DNA of 64,000 nt from Aquamicrobium sp. (GCF_023954335.1 NZ_JAMLIE010000001.1:806001-870000), one strand, 5' to 3'. Positions 38,136-45,604 are shown, counted from the stretch's first letter. The notes: generated by a model from the sequence alone, not told the origin. Numbers and translations are program-made.

Positions 38136-38290
38136 CCGCTGGCGCAACGCGTTGAGGTTGCCGACGACGAGGTTCGCGTCATGGGATCGAAGTCGGAATT
38201 GCTGCGAACACTGGTCGCCGCTTCAAGCGTAGAAACGGCGGCGTTCGGCGTTCAGAGTTCTGTACTGAAATGGCGCGCCCGTGAGGACGA
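38136..38290 (+). pseudogene. Serine recombinase C-terminal fragment (first copy)
   Basis: On the plus strand the frame reads LAQRVEVADDEVRVMGSKSE, then LLRTLVAASSVETAAFGV and KWRARED. This resembles the end of site-specific recombinases of the resolvase/invertase superfamily. A related but distinct end lies at 43153-43590, with the same KWRAR ending. The KWRAR part is encoded by the tRNA-derived att sequence, so this marks an old integration boundary. Confidence 0.65.
38268..38281. repeat. att-like remnant of the tRNA-Arg 3' end
   Basis: AAATGGCGCGCCCG is identical to 43558-43571, the outer end of the attL of the mobile element, and covers the CCA/acceptor end of the tRNA-Arg gene at 54456-54532. 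After it the sequences diverge. It is likely a worn att site of an earlier element. Confidence 0.6.
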
Positions 38291-38347
38291 AACTGGGAAC
38301 TCATATGTCATTGTTTCGTTTATATAATTCCTTCATCCAAAACCGCG

Positions 38348-38902
38348 TTAGATGCGTCCCGTAGCGGTCCAGCCAAGTGCGTTTTCAATGGCCTTTCGAT
38401 AAGGGGTCGTGATTTGGCGAGGCGTGAGCCGGATGTATTCTTCGGCGACATCCCGTTCTGTTCCTTGAAGTCGCGCAAGATGTTTAATCACTTCATCCTG
38501 CGTGGGCACGCGATAGTCTGATCCCAACTTCGGCTTAAGGGCGGTCCACACTACGCCCTGGAGATGGCGTCCCGCAGCCCATTCAGCGATCGCCTCAGCG
38601 CCAGGGTGTTGAGAGACCCCTGTCGGACTCCACCACCCGACGCTGTATCGAATATTAGCTGGCTTCACACCTTCACGGACCGCCAGCGCCTCCTTCGCCG
38701 CGTCAAGTGTCTGAACGGCCAGAGCACCCCAAAGAGTCTTGACGACAGGAGCGCCGTCACAGACCACCAGTGTTATGCGCTTGTCACCGGATTCACGCGC
38801 GAACTCGATCGGCAGATCGGGACCGTCCGACTGCCACGCGCCCGCAATGGGAAGTGTCTTCTGACACCAGATTAGTGAACCCCAACCAAGACATACAAAC
38901 AT
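38348..38902 (-). CDS. Conserved hypothetical protein (GGCT-like N-terminus)
   Basis: I do not recognise a function for this 184-aa protein. It starts FVCLGWGSLIW, which recalls the gamma-glutamylcyclotransferase-like YGSL motif, followed by DGPDLPIEFAR. A strong ribosome binding site (GGGAGGG) supports the start at 38902. It is surrounded by gene fragments and insertion-sequence pieces but appears intact, so it may be cargo. Confidence 0.65.
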   Translation of the reverse strand: MFVCLGWGSLIWCQKTLPIAGAWQSDGPDLPIEFARESGDKRITLVVCDGAPVVKTLWGALAVQTLDAAKEALAVREGVKPANIRYSVGWWSPTGVSQHPGAEAIAEWAAGRHLQGVVWTALKPKLGSDYRVPTQDEVIKHLARLQGTERDVAEEYIRLTPRQITTPYRKAIENALGWTATGRI

Positions 38903-39089
38903 ATACCCTCCCTGTACGGACGCGGCCGTTGCTGATTGCCCGCCAACCGGAGCGGTGCGCGGACTCAGGAGTCGATAGCGGTCGTCCTCCAGACATCTTG
39001 CGCCAGCGTAATGAGCATCTCATAGAGGTGGTGCCGGTTTCTGAGACAGGGGCATAAGGTGGATCGCCCGATGGAAAGGACGATCCAGC

Positions 39090-39215
39090 ATGAAGACACG
39101 CAGACGGTTTACGGCCGAGTTCAAGGCCAAGGTTGCGCTTGAGGCGATCCGCGGCGAGCGGACGATTTCGGAACTGGCGACGAAGCACCAGCTTCATCCG
39201 AACCAGATCACTGAG
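39090..39215 (+). pseudogene. IS3-family OrfA fragment
   Basis: The first 42 codons of a helix-turn-helix transposase subunit: RRRFTAEFKAKVALEAIRGE, then ISELATKHQLHPNQITE. The sequence breaks off after ITE at the junction with another insertion-sequence end (GTGGACCCGCTTGGTGAGAC). Confidence 0.8.
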
Positions 39216-39272
39216 GTGGACCCGCTTGGTGAGACAGTTTGGCGGCTTGGCTAAGGTGGATCGGGTTGGTTT

Positions 39273-39830
39273 TTACGCCGCCAATTTCTCCATCATTTCT
39301 GCCGTAGCATAGACCTCGTCGGGTGTCCTGCCGTCGAAGGTCGAGTGGGGGCGTCGCCGGTTGTAATAGTCGATCCATGAACCGATGCCAGCCCGGGCCT
39401 CACCGCCTGTCTCGAAGGCGTTGAGGAAGACGCACTCGTATTTGAGGCTGCGCCACAGCCGCTCGATGAAGACGTTGTCCATCCACCGGCCGCGCCCGTC
39501 CATGGAGATGCGGATGCCGGCATCCTTCAACGTCGTGGTGAAGGCGAAGCTGGTGAACTGGCTCCCCTGATCGGTGTTGAAGATGTCGGGCCTGCCATGG
39601 CGGGCGATCGCCTCTTCCAGAGCGGCGACGCAGAAGTCGGTATCCATCGTGTTCGACAGCCGCCAGGCCAGCACCTTGCGGCTGAACCAGTCCATGATGG
39701 CGACGAGGTAGAGGAAGCCGCGCCGCATGGGGATGTAGGTCACGTCGGCGCACCAGACCTGATCGGGGCGCTCAATGTTGAGATGCCGCAGCAGGTAGGG
39801 ATAGATGCGGTGCTGCGTCGTGTCGGTCGG
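39273..39830 (-). pseudogene. IS3-family OrfB transposase, 5'-truncated
   Basis: The DDE integrase core is present: Asp in VWCADVTYIP, Asp in NTDQGSQFTS and Glu in NVFIERLWRSLKYE, with YYNRRRPHS near the end. The N-terminal region is missing; the frame starts in foreign sequence at the junction with the qor fragment. It cannot be expressed as a full OrfAB transposase. Confidence 0.85.
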
Positions 39831-39837
39831 GGATGGT

Positions 39838-40122
39838 GTTGAGCACATTAAACTCGGCGACCGCGTGGCTTGGGTTTATGCACCGGGGAGCTACGCCGAG
39901 CGCGTTATGGTTCCAGCCTACGCACTCGTTCCGGTGCCGGACGCCATTGATGATCGCACTGCGGCGGCGGTCATGATGCAGGGGTTAACCGCCAACCATT
40001 TCGCGTCGGCCTTTTACGAGGTTCGCGAGGGAGACATAGCGCTGGTCCATGCAGCGGCGGGCGGGGTCGGATTGCTGCTGACCCAACTTATCAAATTGAA
40101 GGGCGGCACGGTCATCGGCCGC
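39838..40122 (+). pseudogene. NADPH:quinone oxidoreductase fragment
   Basis: About 95 internal codons of a zinc-free MDR quinone reductase: VEHIKLGDRVAWVYAPGSYA, then QGLTANHFASAFYEV and the nucleotide-binding HAAAGGVGLLLTQL. Both ends are missing. It is bounded by the orfB fragment on the left and an hsdM fragment on the right. Confidence 0.8.
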
Positions 40123-40221
40123 GTATTCGGATTGCTTGAAATCACCGCGCAGGATTTCCGCGATTGACCATACGAAGCCGCCAAGGCCCTGAATTCTGCT
40201 GCTTGCCCCCTTCACGTCCAT
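40123..40221 (-). pseudogene. HsdM (type I restriction methylase) N-terminal fragment
   Basis: The first 33 codons, starting at ATG 40221 behind a clear GAAGGAG, read GGFVWSIAEILRGDFKQSEY, the typical start of type I DNA methyltransferase subunits. The gene is cut off at the junction with the qor fragment. It suggests a lost type I restriction system downstream of the toxin-antitoxin genes. Confidence 0.65.
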
Positions 40222-40228
40222 CGCTCCT

Positions 40229-40417
40229 TCAATCCTTAGTCGAACCGGATTCCGGTCCTTCGGTTTTCCGTTGTCCCCGTTTCACCAGCGTCGCATGGCT
40301 ATGCGCGGCCCGCACCAACGCCGCCGATGGCTCAGGTGGCGAGCGCAACGCCTCGACAAGACGGCGCTGGTCGTCAGAAGACAAGACAATGACATGCTCG
40401 GCAGATGGCAGATTCAT
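40229..40417 (-). CDS. Small protein similar to a DUF1778 antitoxin C-terminus
   Basis: This 62-aa open frame reads HVIVLSSDDQRRLVEALRSP then PEPSAALVRAA, resembling the toxin-binding tail of DUF1778/TacA-like antitoxins. The ribbon-helix-helix part is absent. It sits 9 bp after higA and 7 bp before the hsdM remnant in one direction, so it may be a truncated antitoxin or a small regulator. Confidence 0.4.
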   Translation of the reverse strand: MNLPSAEHVIVLSSDDQRRLVEALRSPPEPSAALVRAAHSHATLVKRGQRKTEGPESGSTKD

Positions 40418-40426
40418 CCTGTGTCC

Positions 40427-40741
40427 CTATCGTGGCTGGTGTTCAGCCATCGCAGGCACACCGGCACGAACCGGCAGCCGCGCGATCGCCTGTCCCGCCT
40501 TTTCCTCCGCAACGCGGATTTCGTAGGCGCTTTGCAGGTTGAGCCAGAACTGTGGTTCAGTGCCGAACCAGTGCCCGAAGCGCAGGGCGGTATCGCCGGT
40601 CACCGCGCGCTTGCCGGCGATGATCTGGCTGACCCGGTTCGGAGGCACGTCGATTTGCCGTGCAAACTCGGTTGGCGAAACACCCAACCCGTCCAGCTCA
40701 TCCTTGAGGATTTCGCCGGGATGAACAGCTCTCATAAACAT
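40427..40741 (-). CDS. higA: HigA-type antitoxin
   Basis: This 104-aa Xre-family HTH protein has the HigA start RAVHPGEILKDELDGLGVSP, then TEFARQIDVPPNRVSQIIAG and WLNLQSAYEIRVAE. It follows higB on the same strand (17 bp), the toxin-first order typical of higBA. HigA neutralises HigB and represses the operon. Confidence 0.92.
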   Translation of the reverse strand: MFMRAVHPGEILKDELDGLGVSPTEFARQIDVPPNRVSQIIAGKRAVTGDTALRFGHWFGTEPQFWLNLQSAYEIRVAEEKAGQAIARLPVRAGVPAMAEHQPR

Positions 40742-40758
40742 GGCGTGATCTCCTTTCC

Positions 40759-41043
40759 TCAGTGATAGTCCACGATTTCAACATTACCCGGCCCGGTTTG
40801 GCCGGGGGGCCACTCGAAACAGATGCGCCATTGCTGGTTTATGCGAATGGAGTACTGTCCGGCACGATCCCCTTTGAGCGCTTCAAGCCGGTTGCCCGGT
40901 AGGGCGCGGAGCGTATCGAGCGACAGCGCCGCGTTCAGGATCGACAGCCGCCGAGCGGCCTGTTCGTCAAACCCTTGAAAGGCTTTGACGAACTCCCCCT
41001 TTGCAAAACGGTCTGTGTTTTTATCCCGATAGCTCAAAATCAT
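40759..41043 (-). CDS. higB: HigB-type toxin (RelE superfamily mRNA interferase)
   Basis: This 94-aa toxin starts MILSYRDKNTDRFAKGE and contains ARRLSILNAALSLDTLRAL, GDRAGQYSIRINQQWRICF and a C-terminal VEIVDYH, all typical of HigB. ATG 41043 is chosen; the open frame further upstream runs through the operator palindrome. Confidence 0.92.
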   Translation of the reverse strand: MILSYRDKNTDRFAKGEFVKAFQGFDEQAARRLSILNAALSLDTLRALPGNRLEALKGDRAGQYSIRINQQWRICFEWPPGQTGPGNVEIVDYH

Positions 41044-41058
41044 GATCTTCCAATTGTT

Positions 41059-41094
41059 CCATAATTGACGATGTACGTCAATCGTCAATTATGG
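41059..41094. promoter_or_regulatory. Palindromic operator upstream of higBA
   Basis: Perfect 12-nt arms CCATAATTGACG (41059-41070) and CGTCAATTATGG (41083-41094) surround ATGTACGTCAAT. It lies 16 bp upstream of higB, where HigA autoregulation is expected. The central part holds an extra TGTACGTCA block. Confidence 0.75.
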
Positions 41095-41255
41095 ATTATG
41101 CCTGCACTGCAAGTGAGGGGCGTCTGCAAGAAAGCGCCGTCCGGCAAAACCGCGTCGATGACGAAGGGATGGCAACCGGAAAGGAAAGTATTGGGGCTCG
41201 TCTGTTCCTGCCCCTACGCTAACCGGCGGTGCCGGGTAAGGGCTGACATCTCTTT

Positions 41256-41272
41256 ATGGCAAAGTTTGCCAT
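41256..41272. promoter_or_regulatory. Palindromic operator upstream of parDE
   Basis: ATGGCAAA-G-TTTGCCAT is a perfect inverted repeat with a 1-nt centre, 55 bp upstream of parD. It is a likely ParD binding site. Confidence 0.6.
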
Positions 41273-41327
41273 TAATTTTGACGAAGATCGCCATGGCATG
41301 ATATGATGCGAGAAAAGGAGAATGCAG

Positions 41328-41573
41328 ATGGCGACGATGAATGTGTCCCTGCCGGAAGCGATGAAGGCATGGGTCGAAAGCCAGTCCCGCGACGGGCAGT
41401 ATGGTAATGCAAGCGATTATATCCGGGACCTCATTCGCAAGGACCGGGAGCGCAAGGAGGCTGTAGCTGCCTTGCAGGCGGCGATCACCGAAGGCATTGA
41501 AAGCGGCGAGGCTGAACCGTTCGACGCAGCCGCGTTCAAGCTGCGTATGCGCGAGCGTCATGTCGTCCGGTAA
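41328..41573 (+). CDS. parD: ParD-type antitoxin
   Basis: This 81-aa ribbon-helix-helix antitoxin reads MNVSLPEAMKAWVESQSRDG, then YGNASDYIRDLIRKDRER and a flexible acidic tail. ATG 41328 is preferred because AAAGGAG lies 7 nt upstream; an ATG at 41322 is too close. It overlaps parE by 14 nt. Confidence 0.92.
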   Translation: MATMNVSLPEAMKAWVESQSRDGQYGNASDYIRDLIRKDRERKEAVAALQAAITEGIESGEAEPFDAAAFKLRMRERHVVR

Positions 41574-41877
41574 GTCCGAGCGATACAGGCTCACGCCGCG
41601 CGCCATCGCCGACCTTGATGATATCTGGCGGTTCACGGCTGAAACGTGGTCCATCGAGCAAGCGGATCGCTATGTGGATGATCTTGTCAGGGTTTTCGAG
41701 ACGATCACCGTGATGCCGTCATTGGCTCGGGAGCGCACCGAGTTCAACCCGCCCGTGAGAATCCACGCCCATGAGAAGCATCTGGTCGTCTATACGGCGC
41801 AGGACGATCATGTTGCCATCCTGCGCCTGCTCGGCGGGCGGCAGGACTGGGTCGCGATCTTGAACGCTACAGAATGA
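41560..41877 (+). CDS. parE: ParE-type toxin
   Basis: This 105-aa RelE/ParE fold toxin reads YRLTPRAIADLDDIWRFTAE and VFETITVMPSLARERTEF, ending RLLGGRQDWVAILN. ParE toxins poison DNA gyrase. The start overlaps the end of parD, the antitoxin-first order usual for parDE. Confidence 0.92.
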   Translation: MSSGKSERYRLTPRAIADLDDIWRFTAETWSIEQADRYVDDLVRVFETITVMPSLARERTEFNPPVRIHAHEKHLVVYTAQDDHVAILRLLGGRQDWVAILNATE

Positions 41878-41903
41878 TGATTCTGGCTGCTGAAGCGGCA
41901 CCG

Positions 41904-42395
41904 CTACAGGTGCTTGAGGTCCTTTATCAGCGCGAACAGGTGCAATGGATCGGTCGGGGATTCCACGAAATCAAAACGCCGGTAAAAATTCCGTGCCGCG
42001 TCATCTTTTGCATGAACGGCGAGCGCCCGGATGCCGGCGATGTCAGCAGCCTGCAAGGTTCGCAGGACGGCGTCGCGCAACAGCCCCGCTCCTACGCCCT
42101 TGCCTTGCCACTCCACGCTGACGCCGAGACGGGCGAGCAGCATGATCGGTACTGGATTGCGGGCCAGGCCTTTGATCAGTCGCTCCGGTGCATCGTCATG
42201 GCGGGCTTCGCCGACAACCAGCGTGTAGAAGCCGATGACTGCATCATCGGCCAATCCGATGTAGGTCTGTGAGGCATTGGCGTGCTGGTTGGGAAGTGCA
42301 AACCGAATCAGGAAGCGGTTCAGGGCGTCTTCGCCGCAATCGAAGACTTCGACTGCATGACGGCGATGGAGCTTTTCAATGCGGAACGCGGTCAC
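41904..42395 (-). CDS. GNAT toxin (TacT-like)
   Basis: This 163-aa acetyltransferase has FDCGEDALNRFL near residue 19, YTLVVGEARHDDAP and the acetyl-CoA loop VEWQGKGVGAGLLRDAV, ending with FYRRFDFVESP. GNAT toxins paired with DUF1778 antitoxins acetylate aminoacyl-tRNA. Its ATG overlaps the antitoxin stop by 4 nt, confirming the pair. Confidence 0.9.
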   Translation of the reverse strand: MTAFRIEKLHRRHAVEVFDCGEDALNRFLIRFALPNQHANASQTYIGLADDAVIGFYTLVVGEARHDDAPERLIKGLARNPVPIMLLARLGVSVEWQGKGVGAGLLRDAVLRTLQAADIAGIRALAVHAKDDAARNFYRRFDFVESPTDPLHLFALIKDLKHL

Positions 42396-42682
42396 GCCGG
42401 ACCGTTGCCTGAAAAGATACCGGGTTTGTTGAGCAGCCTCCGCAGGTGCGGCATGTCGCGCGGCGGCGCTTCAAGGGCGGTAATGAAAGCTTCCCACTTC
42501 TCGGGATCGAGCTGGAAAACGCGGCGATCTGCCAGTGCTTCTTCGGCGCGGCCGAGCGCGCTTTCCAGCACGAAGTCACTGAGCGAACGCCTTTCGGCGT
42601 GGGCGGCGGCGGCAAGCGTGCGCTTTGCCTCCGGCGTTAACCTGAGATCGAGCTTTTCGGTTCGGGTTGCGCGTGTGGCCAT
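42392..42682 (-). CDS. DUF1778 antitoxin (TacA-like)
   Basis: This 96-aa ribbon-helix-helix antitoxin has KLDLRLTPEAKRTLAAAAHA, SLSDFVLESAL and the tail FQLDPEKWEAFITALEAPPR. ATG 42682 follows AAGAGG at 7 nt. It is encoded just before the GNAT toxin and is likely autoregulatory. Confidence 0.9.
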   Translation of the reverse strand: MATRATRTEKLDLRLTPEAKRTLAAAAHAERRSLSDFVLESALGRAEEALADRRVFQLDPEKWEAFITALEAPPRDMPHLRRLLNKPGIFSGNGPA

Positions 42683-42725
42683 GATGATACCTCTTGATTC
42701 CATCATAACACGAATTGCCAGACAA

Positions 42726-42735
42726 TGTCATGACA
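42726..42735. promoter_or_regulatory. Short palindrome upstream of the DUF1778/GNAT pair
   Basis: TGTCATGACA is a perfect 10-bp palindrome 43 bp upstream of the antitoxin start. An ATGATG/CATCAT inverted pair lies closer to the start (42681-42705). Either could be the autoregulatory site. Confidence 0.4.
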
Positions 42736-42927
42736 ATATTGCCCTGTTGGGAGCGTGTTGCCAATTTTGACGGGGACGCATGAAATTCTGTAAACTTGAG
42801 GGGTGTGGAATTGTCACGGGGGTGTTCTTGGAGGGGAAAGCGTTCAACGAGTTCAATATGGTGGCCGTGCCCTCGCAGGCGCTTGCGCGCCATCTGCTGA
42901 ATCTTTCCATGTCCGACGACAGCATGG
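42736..42927. other. Decayed spacer, no gene supported
   Basis: A 60-codon open frame starting at 42780 crosses this stretch, but it has no family signature or clear ribosome binding site. I treat the interval as decayed DNA between the TA genes and recombinase remnants. Confidence 0.35.
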
Positions 42928-43116
42928 TCAATACGGCTGCGCGACGGCAACCAGATCGTTGAACAGCATGTTCAACCTGTCGCGGGTTCCCCTCAAGACG
43001 GGCTGAATATTCTTGATTGCGGTGTACCGGCGCGTCCCCCACCAGCCGGGATCGGCCTCAAGGGCTTCCGCGCTCATTCCGAGATCGACGCCTGCCGTTT
43101 CCAGGTCGGCGCGAAA
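42928..43116 (-). pseudogene. Unidentified coding remnant
   Basis: About 62 codons on the minus strand look like real protein (MSAEALEADPGWWGTRRY followed by NIQPVLRGTRDRLNMLFNDL). I cannot name the family with confidence. It has a stop but no start, and it abuts the recombinase remnant transcribed towards it. Confidence 0.4.
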
Positions 43117-43152
43117 CTGCCGAAGGTCGGTCAGCAAACGCTGCGCGCTGGC

Positions 43153-43590
43153 ATGCGGGCGCTCAAGGACAAGTTTAACGATGCCAGCGAACGGTTGAAG
43201 CGCCTCTATCAGGCGATCGAGAACGGTATTGCCGATCCAAGCGATCCGACGCTGAAAGACCGGATCGCGGCGGTGAAGACCGAGCGCGACATTGCGCAGG
43301 TCGCCCATGACCGCGCTCTCGCGGAGCTGCGACCCGACGCGCGGATCACGGAAGACAAGATCGCCGCCGCCGTCGAGGTCATGCGCGCCAATGTGCTGGA
43401 GGGGGCTATTCCGTTCCGCCGCGCCTATCTGCGCGCCATGATCGACAATGTCGAAGTGGACGACACGGAAATCCGTATTCACGGAAGGCGGTCGGTTCTT
43501 GAACGGCTTGTTATGGGAGAAGGGATAGCTCCGGCAGGAGTGCCCAGTTTTGTTCGTAAATGGCGCGCCCGAAAGGATTCGAACCTCTGA
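43153..43590 (+). pseudogene. Serine recombinase C-terminal fragment (second copy)
   Basis: About 145 codons: a coiled-coil part (FNDASERLKRLYQAIENGIA, DRIAAVKTERDIAQVAHDRA) then IPFRRAYLRAMIDNVEVDD and VPSFVRKWRARKDSNL. This is the end of a large serine recombinase. Its last codons lie inside the 50-bp att repeat, so the tail is tRNA-derived. The catalytic domain is missing. It marks an older element left of the present one. Confidence 0.75.
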
Positions 43591-43608
43591 CCCCCAGATT
43601 CGTAGTCT
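43559..43608. repeat. attL of the integrated element (50-bp direct repeat)
   Basis: These 50 bp are identical to 54454-54503, the 3' part of the tRNA-Arg(ACG) gene from CCA through the anticodon arm. The next bases differ (TT versus GG). The integrase gene starts 202 bp inside, the usual position next to att. Confidence 0.9.
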
Positions 43609-43809
43609 TTGTCCGATAAAATGACATCTGTTCCAACTTGACCCGAGAATGCCGGAAACGGCCGGAATGGGGCGTTCCGCGGCCTCAGCGGCAAGGCGGA
43701 GGCGTCGCGGCAGCAAGGATTCAACGGATGTACAGTGGTATGAAAGTGGTATCGATCTCTTAACGTAGATGGCTTATGACCAGGCGACGGTGAAGTCGAG
43801 GAGCCTGGC
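43609..43809. other. Leader of the integrase gene
   Basis: This 201-bp stretch lies between attL and the integrase start and probably holds the integrase promoter and arm-type sites. I see no obvious direct repeats or strong hairpin. Confidence 0.4.
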
Positions 43810-45495
43810 ATGCCATCCAAAAGAGCGGACATAGGTCCTAGCGAGGTGCAGGAAGCGCGCGCAGCAGCCGCCGCCCGAAGCCACAGCAGTCGCGATCCGC
43901 TCATCATAGCCGACGACATATGCAGAGGACTTTCCCTCCGGGTACAGGGCGGCTCAGCCTCGTGGGTCTTGAAGTTCTCGGGACACACGAGGTCCTTGGG
44001 TAGTGTCGCCGAGATCCGCACGGCGAAAGCCGCGAGAGAATTGGCGGCACATACAAGGGCGCTCATGAGGAGCGGCGAGGAGGTGAAGTCCTACGTCCGC
44101 TCTCGTCAAGCCGGGAGGAGCCACCAGGATGCTGCCGCCAAGGTTTCGACAGAGCAGGCGCGCGCAGCTGGCCGTTGGACTTGGGAGGACCTAGCGACCC
44201 AATATGCGGACGTCTACTTGTCGAGTCCGCGCATCACCACGCGCGGCGTCCTCAAGCAACCATCGTTAGCTACGGCGGCAGAGGCACGTCGCTACCTCAT
44301 GATGGAGGAAGCCAGCGGTCTCTTCGGTCGCCTGCTTTCTGAACTCAGGCCCGGTGACCTAGAGGAGGTGCGCGATGCCTGTGCCCGCGCCGGACGGAAA
44401 ACGGGTTCCCGGCAATTCGTAGCCTACGCCAAGGGCGCCCTCTCGTTCGCACGTAAGAAGCATTCGCGCAGCGCGGGGTTGGAGGGGGCACCGAAGTGGT
44501 GGCTCGAGGTCGAGAAGCTGGACTCCACGATTCCGTCGCCGAGGTCACGCCTCCCGTCGCTTAAGGAGCTTGCAACAGTCCTCTACAGGGCGGAGCGCTA
44601 TCGCGTGATGCCTGGGAGAGACAGCGGAAGGAAGACCTCTGAGACGGTAATATGCGCTCTGTGGTGGCTCGCCCTGACCGCTCAGCGCGCCAGTGCCGGA
44701 CTGTCCATCCGGCGCGCGCACGTGTTGCCTTGGCCGAACGGTCCAGAGGGTTGGAAAGTCGCCTACTTCCCGTCTGTGGTCATGAAGGGGAAGCGGCCCC
44801 ACTCGGTTCCTATCCCGCCCCGAGTGTCCCTGCTTTTTGATCGCGCCCTATGGGGCGCAGACGAGGAATCCCAGTATGTCTTCCCGGCCCTTCGGTTGAT
44901 GGGCGAGAAGGTGGACGCGCCGCTTTCGCGATCAGCTCCGAAACTGCTCCTTGATAGGCTGCGAGGCCGTCCGGCAAATCTGGAGGCAGCCCGGGCACCT
45001 CAGGAGGCAGCGGCAGCATCCGGTGAGGTGGGCCAGGCATCAGACCTTCTTGAAGGCATCACCTACTTCACGCCCCACGATATCCGAAGGACCTTCGCCA
45101 CCGTCTGCGCCGACTTGGCCGTTCGTGGGGATGCGATTTCCGCCGTCCTCGACCACGCAGATGTTTCCACGGGGCAGGCACCGATGGTCTCGGCCGACAT
45201 CACTCGCATTGCGTATGACTACTCGCAGCGGCTCGAATTGAAGCGACTTGCGATCGAGGCATGGACGGATGCTCTCTTTGCCGCCTGTGATGCTGAATGG
45301 GCGTCGCACCAACCCCGTCGGTCGGCCTTCCAGAAGGTTCCGCCTCCCCGCCCAACGACTTCCGGGAAAGTCGCCGAGATACGGTTCACTGCAGCAGAGC
45401 CATGGTATCGGACGATTGAGCGGGCGAAAGCACAAAGGGTACCGTCACTCAGGCTCTCTTCGATAGCTCTCTCACGCGACGACGCCGATTTTTGA
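43810..45495 (+). CDS. int: Tyrosine-type site-specific integrase
   Basis: This 561-aa recombinase has a P4-integrase-like N-terminal part (ICRGLSLRVQGGSASWVLKF, then GSVAEIRTAKAARELAA) and a C-terminal catalytic domain with Arg in LTAQRASAGL, His-x-x-Arg in TPHDIRRTFAT, His in LDHADVS and the likely nucleophile Tyr in IAYDYSQRLEL. It is next to attL and presumably integrates the element into the tRNA-Arg gene. An insertion of about 50 residues before HDIRR is unusual. Confidence 0.93.
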   Translation: MPSKRADIGPSEVQEARAAAAARSHSSRDPLIIADDICRGLSLRVQGGSASWVLKFSGHTRSLGSVAEIRTAKAARELAAHTRALMRSGEEVKSYVRSRQAGRSHQDAAAKVSTEQARAAGRWTWEDLATQYADVYLSSPRITTRGVLKQPSLATAAEARRYLMMEEASGLFGRLLSELRPGDLEEVRDACARAGRKTGSRQFVAYAKGALSFARKKHSRSAGLEGAPKWWLEVEKLDSTIPSPRSRLPSLKELATVLYRAERYRVMPGRDSGRKTSETVICALWWLALTAQRASAGLSIRRAHVLPWPNGPEGWKVAYFPSVVMKGKRPHSVPIPPRVSLLFDRALWGADEESQYVFPALRLMGEKVDAPLSRSAPKLLLDRLRGRPANLEAARAPQEAAAASGEVGQASDLLEGITYFTPHDIRRTFATVCADLAVRGDAISAVLDHADVSTGQAPMVSADITRIAYDYSQRLELKRLAIEAWTDALFAACDAEWASHQPRRSAFQKVPPPRPTTSGKVAEIRFTAAEPWYRTIERAKAQRVPSLRLSSIALSRDDADF

Positions 45496-45573
45496 CTCCC
45501 GTTGAACTTAGACCTAATCGAGATGCTAAAGGTGCTCGCCAACCTTGATTAATCGCCCACTCATTGTGAATGT

Positions 45574-45604
45574 ACCGCAGCTGAGAACAGCCTTCCGCTG
45601 CGGT
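45574..45604. promoter_or_regulatory. Hairpin in the drt3a leader
   Basis: Arms ACCGCAGC (45574-45581) and GCTGCGGT (45597-45604) form an 8-bp stem with a 15-nt loop, in the 183-bp leader between the integrase and the first RT gene. It may end integrase transcription (followed by TGTTGG, a poor T-run) or be a leader structure of the RT operon. Confidence 0.4.

Larger units (their letters stand above)
39040..39838. mobile_element. Remnants of IS3-family element(s) in inverted arrangement
   Basis: A left end with an orfA start (plus strand) is joined at about 39215 to the outer end of an element whose orfB runs on the minus strand. Both ends share TGAGACAG and TAAGGTGGATCG. The orfA fragment is cut after 42 codons and orfB lacks its N-terminus, so two copies have been rearranged and neither is complete. 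Confidence 0.7.

Noticed and set aside
39273..39830. Intact IS3 transposase
   Set aside because: The N-terminal part is replaced by foreign sequence and orfA is cut and inverted, so it is a remnant.
42780..42962. 60-codon plus-strand frame as a small gene
   Set aside because: No ribosome binding site or recognisable family, and it lies in a region of decayed fragments.
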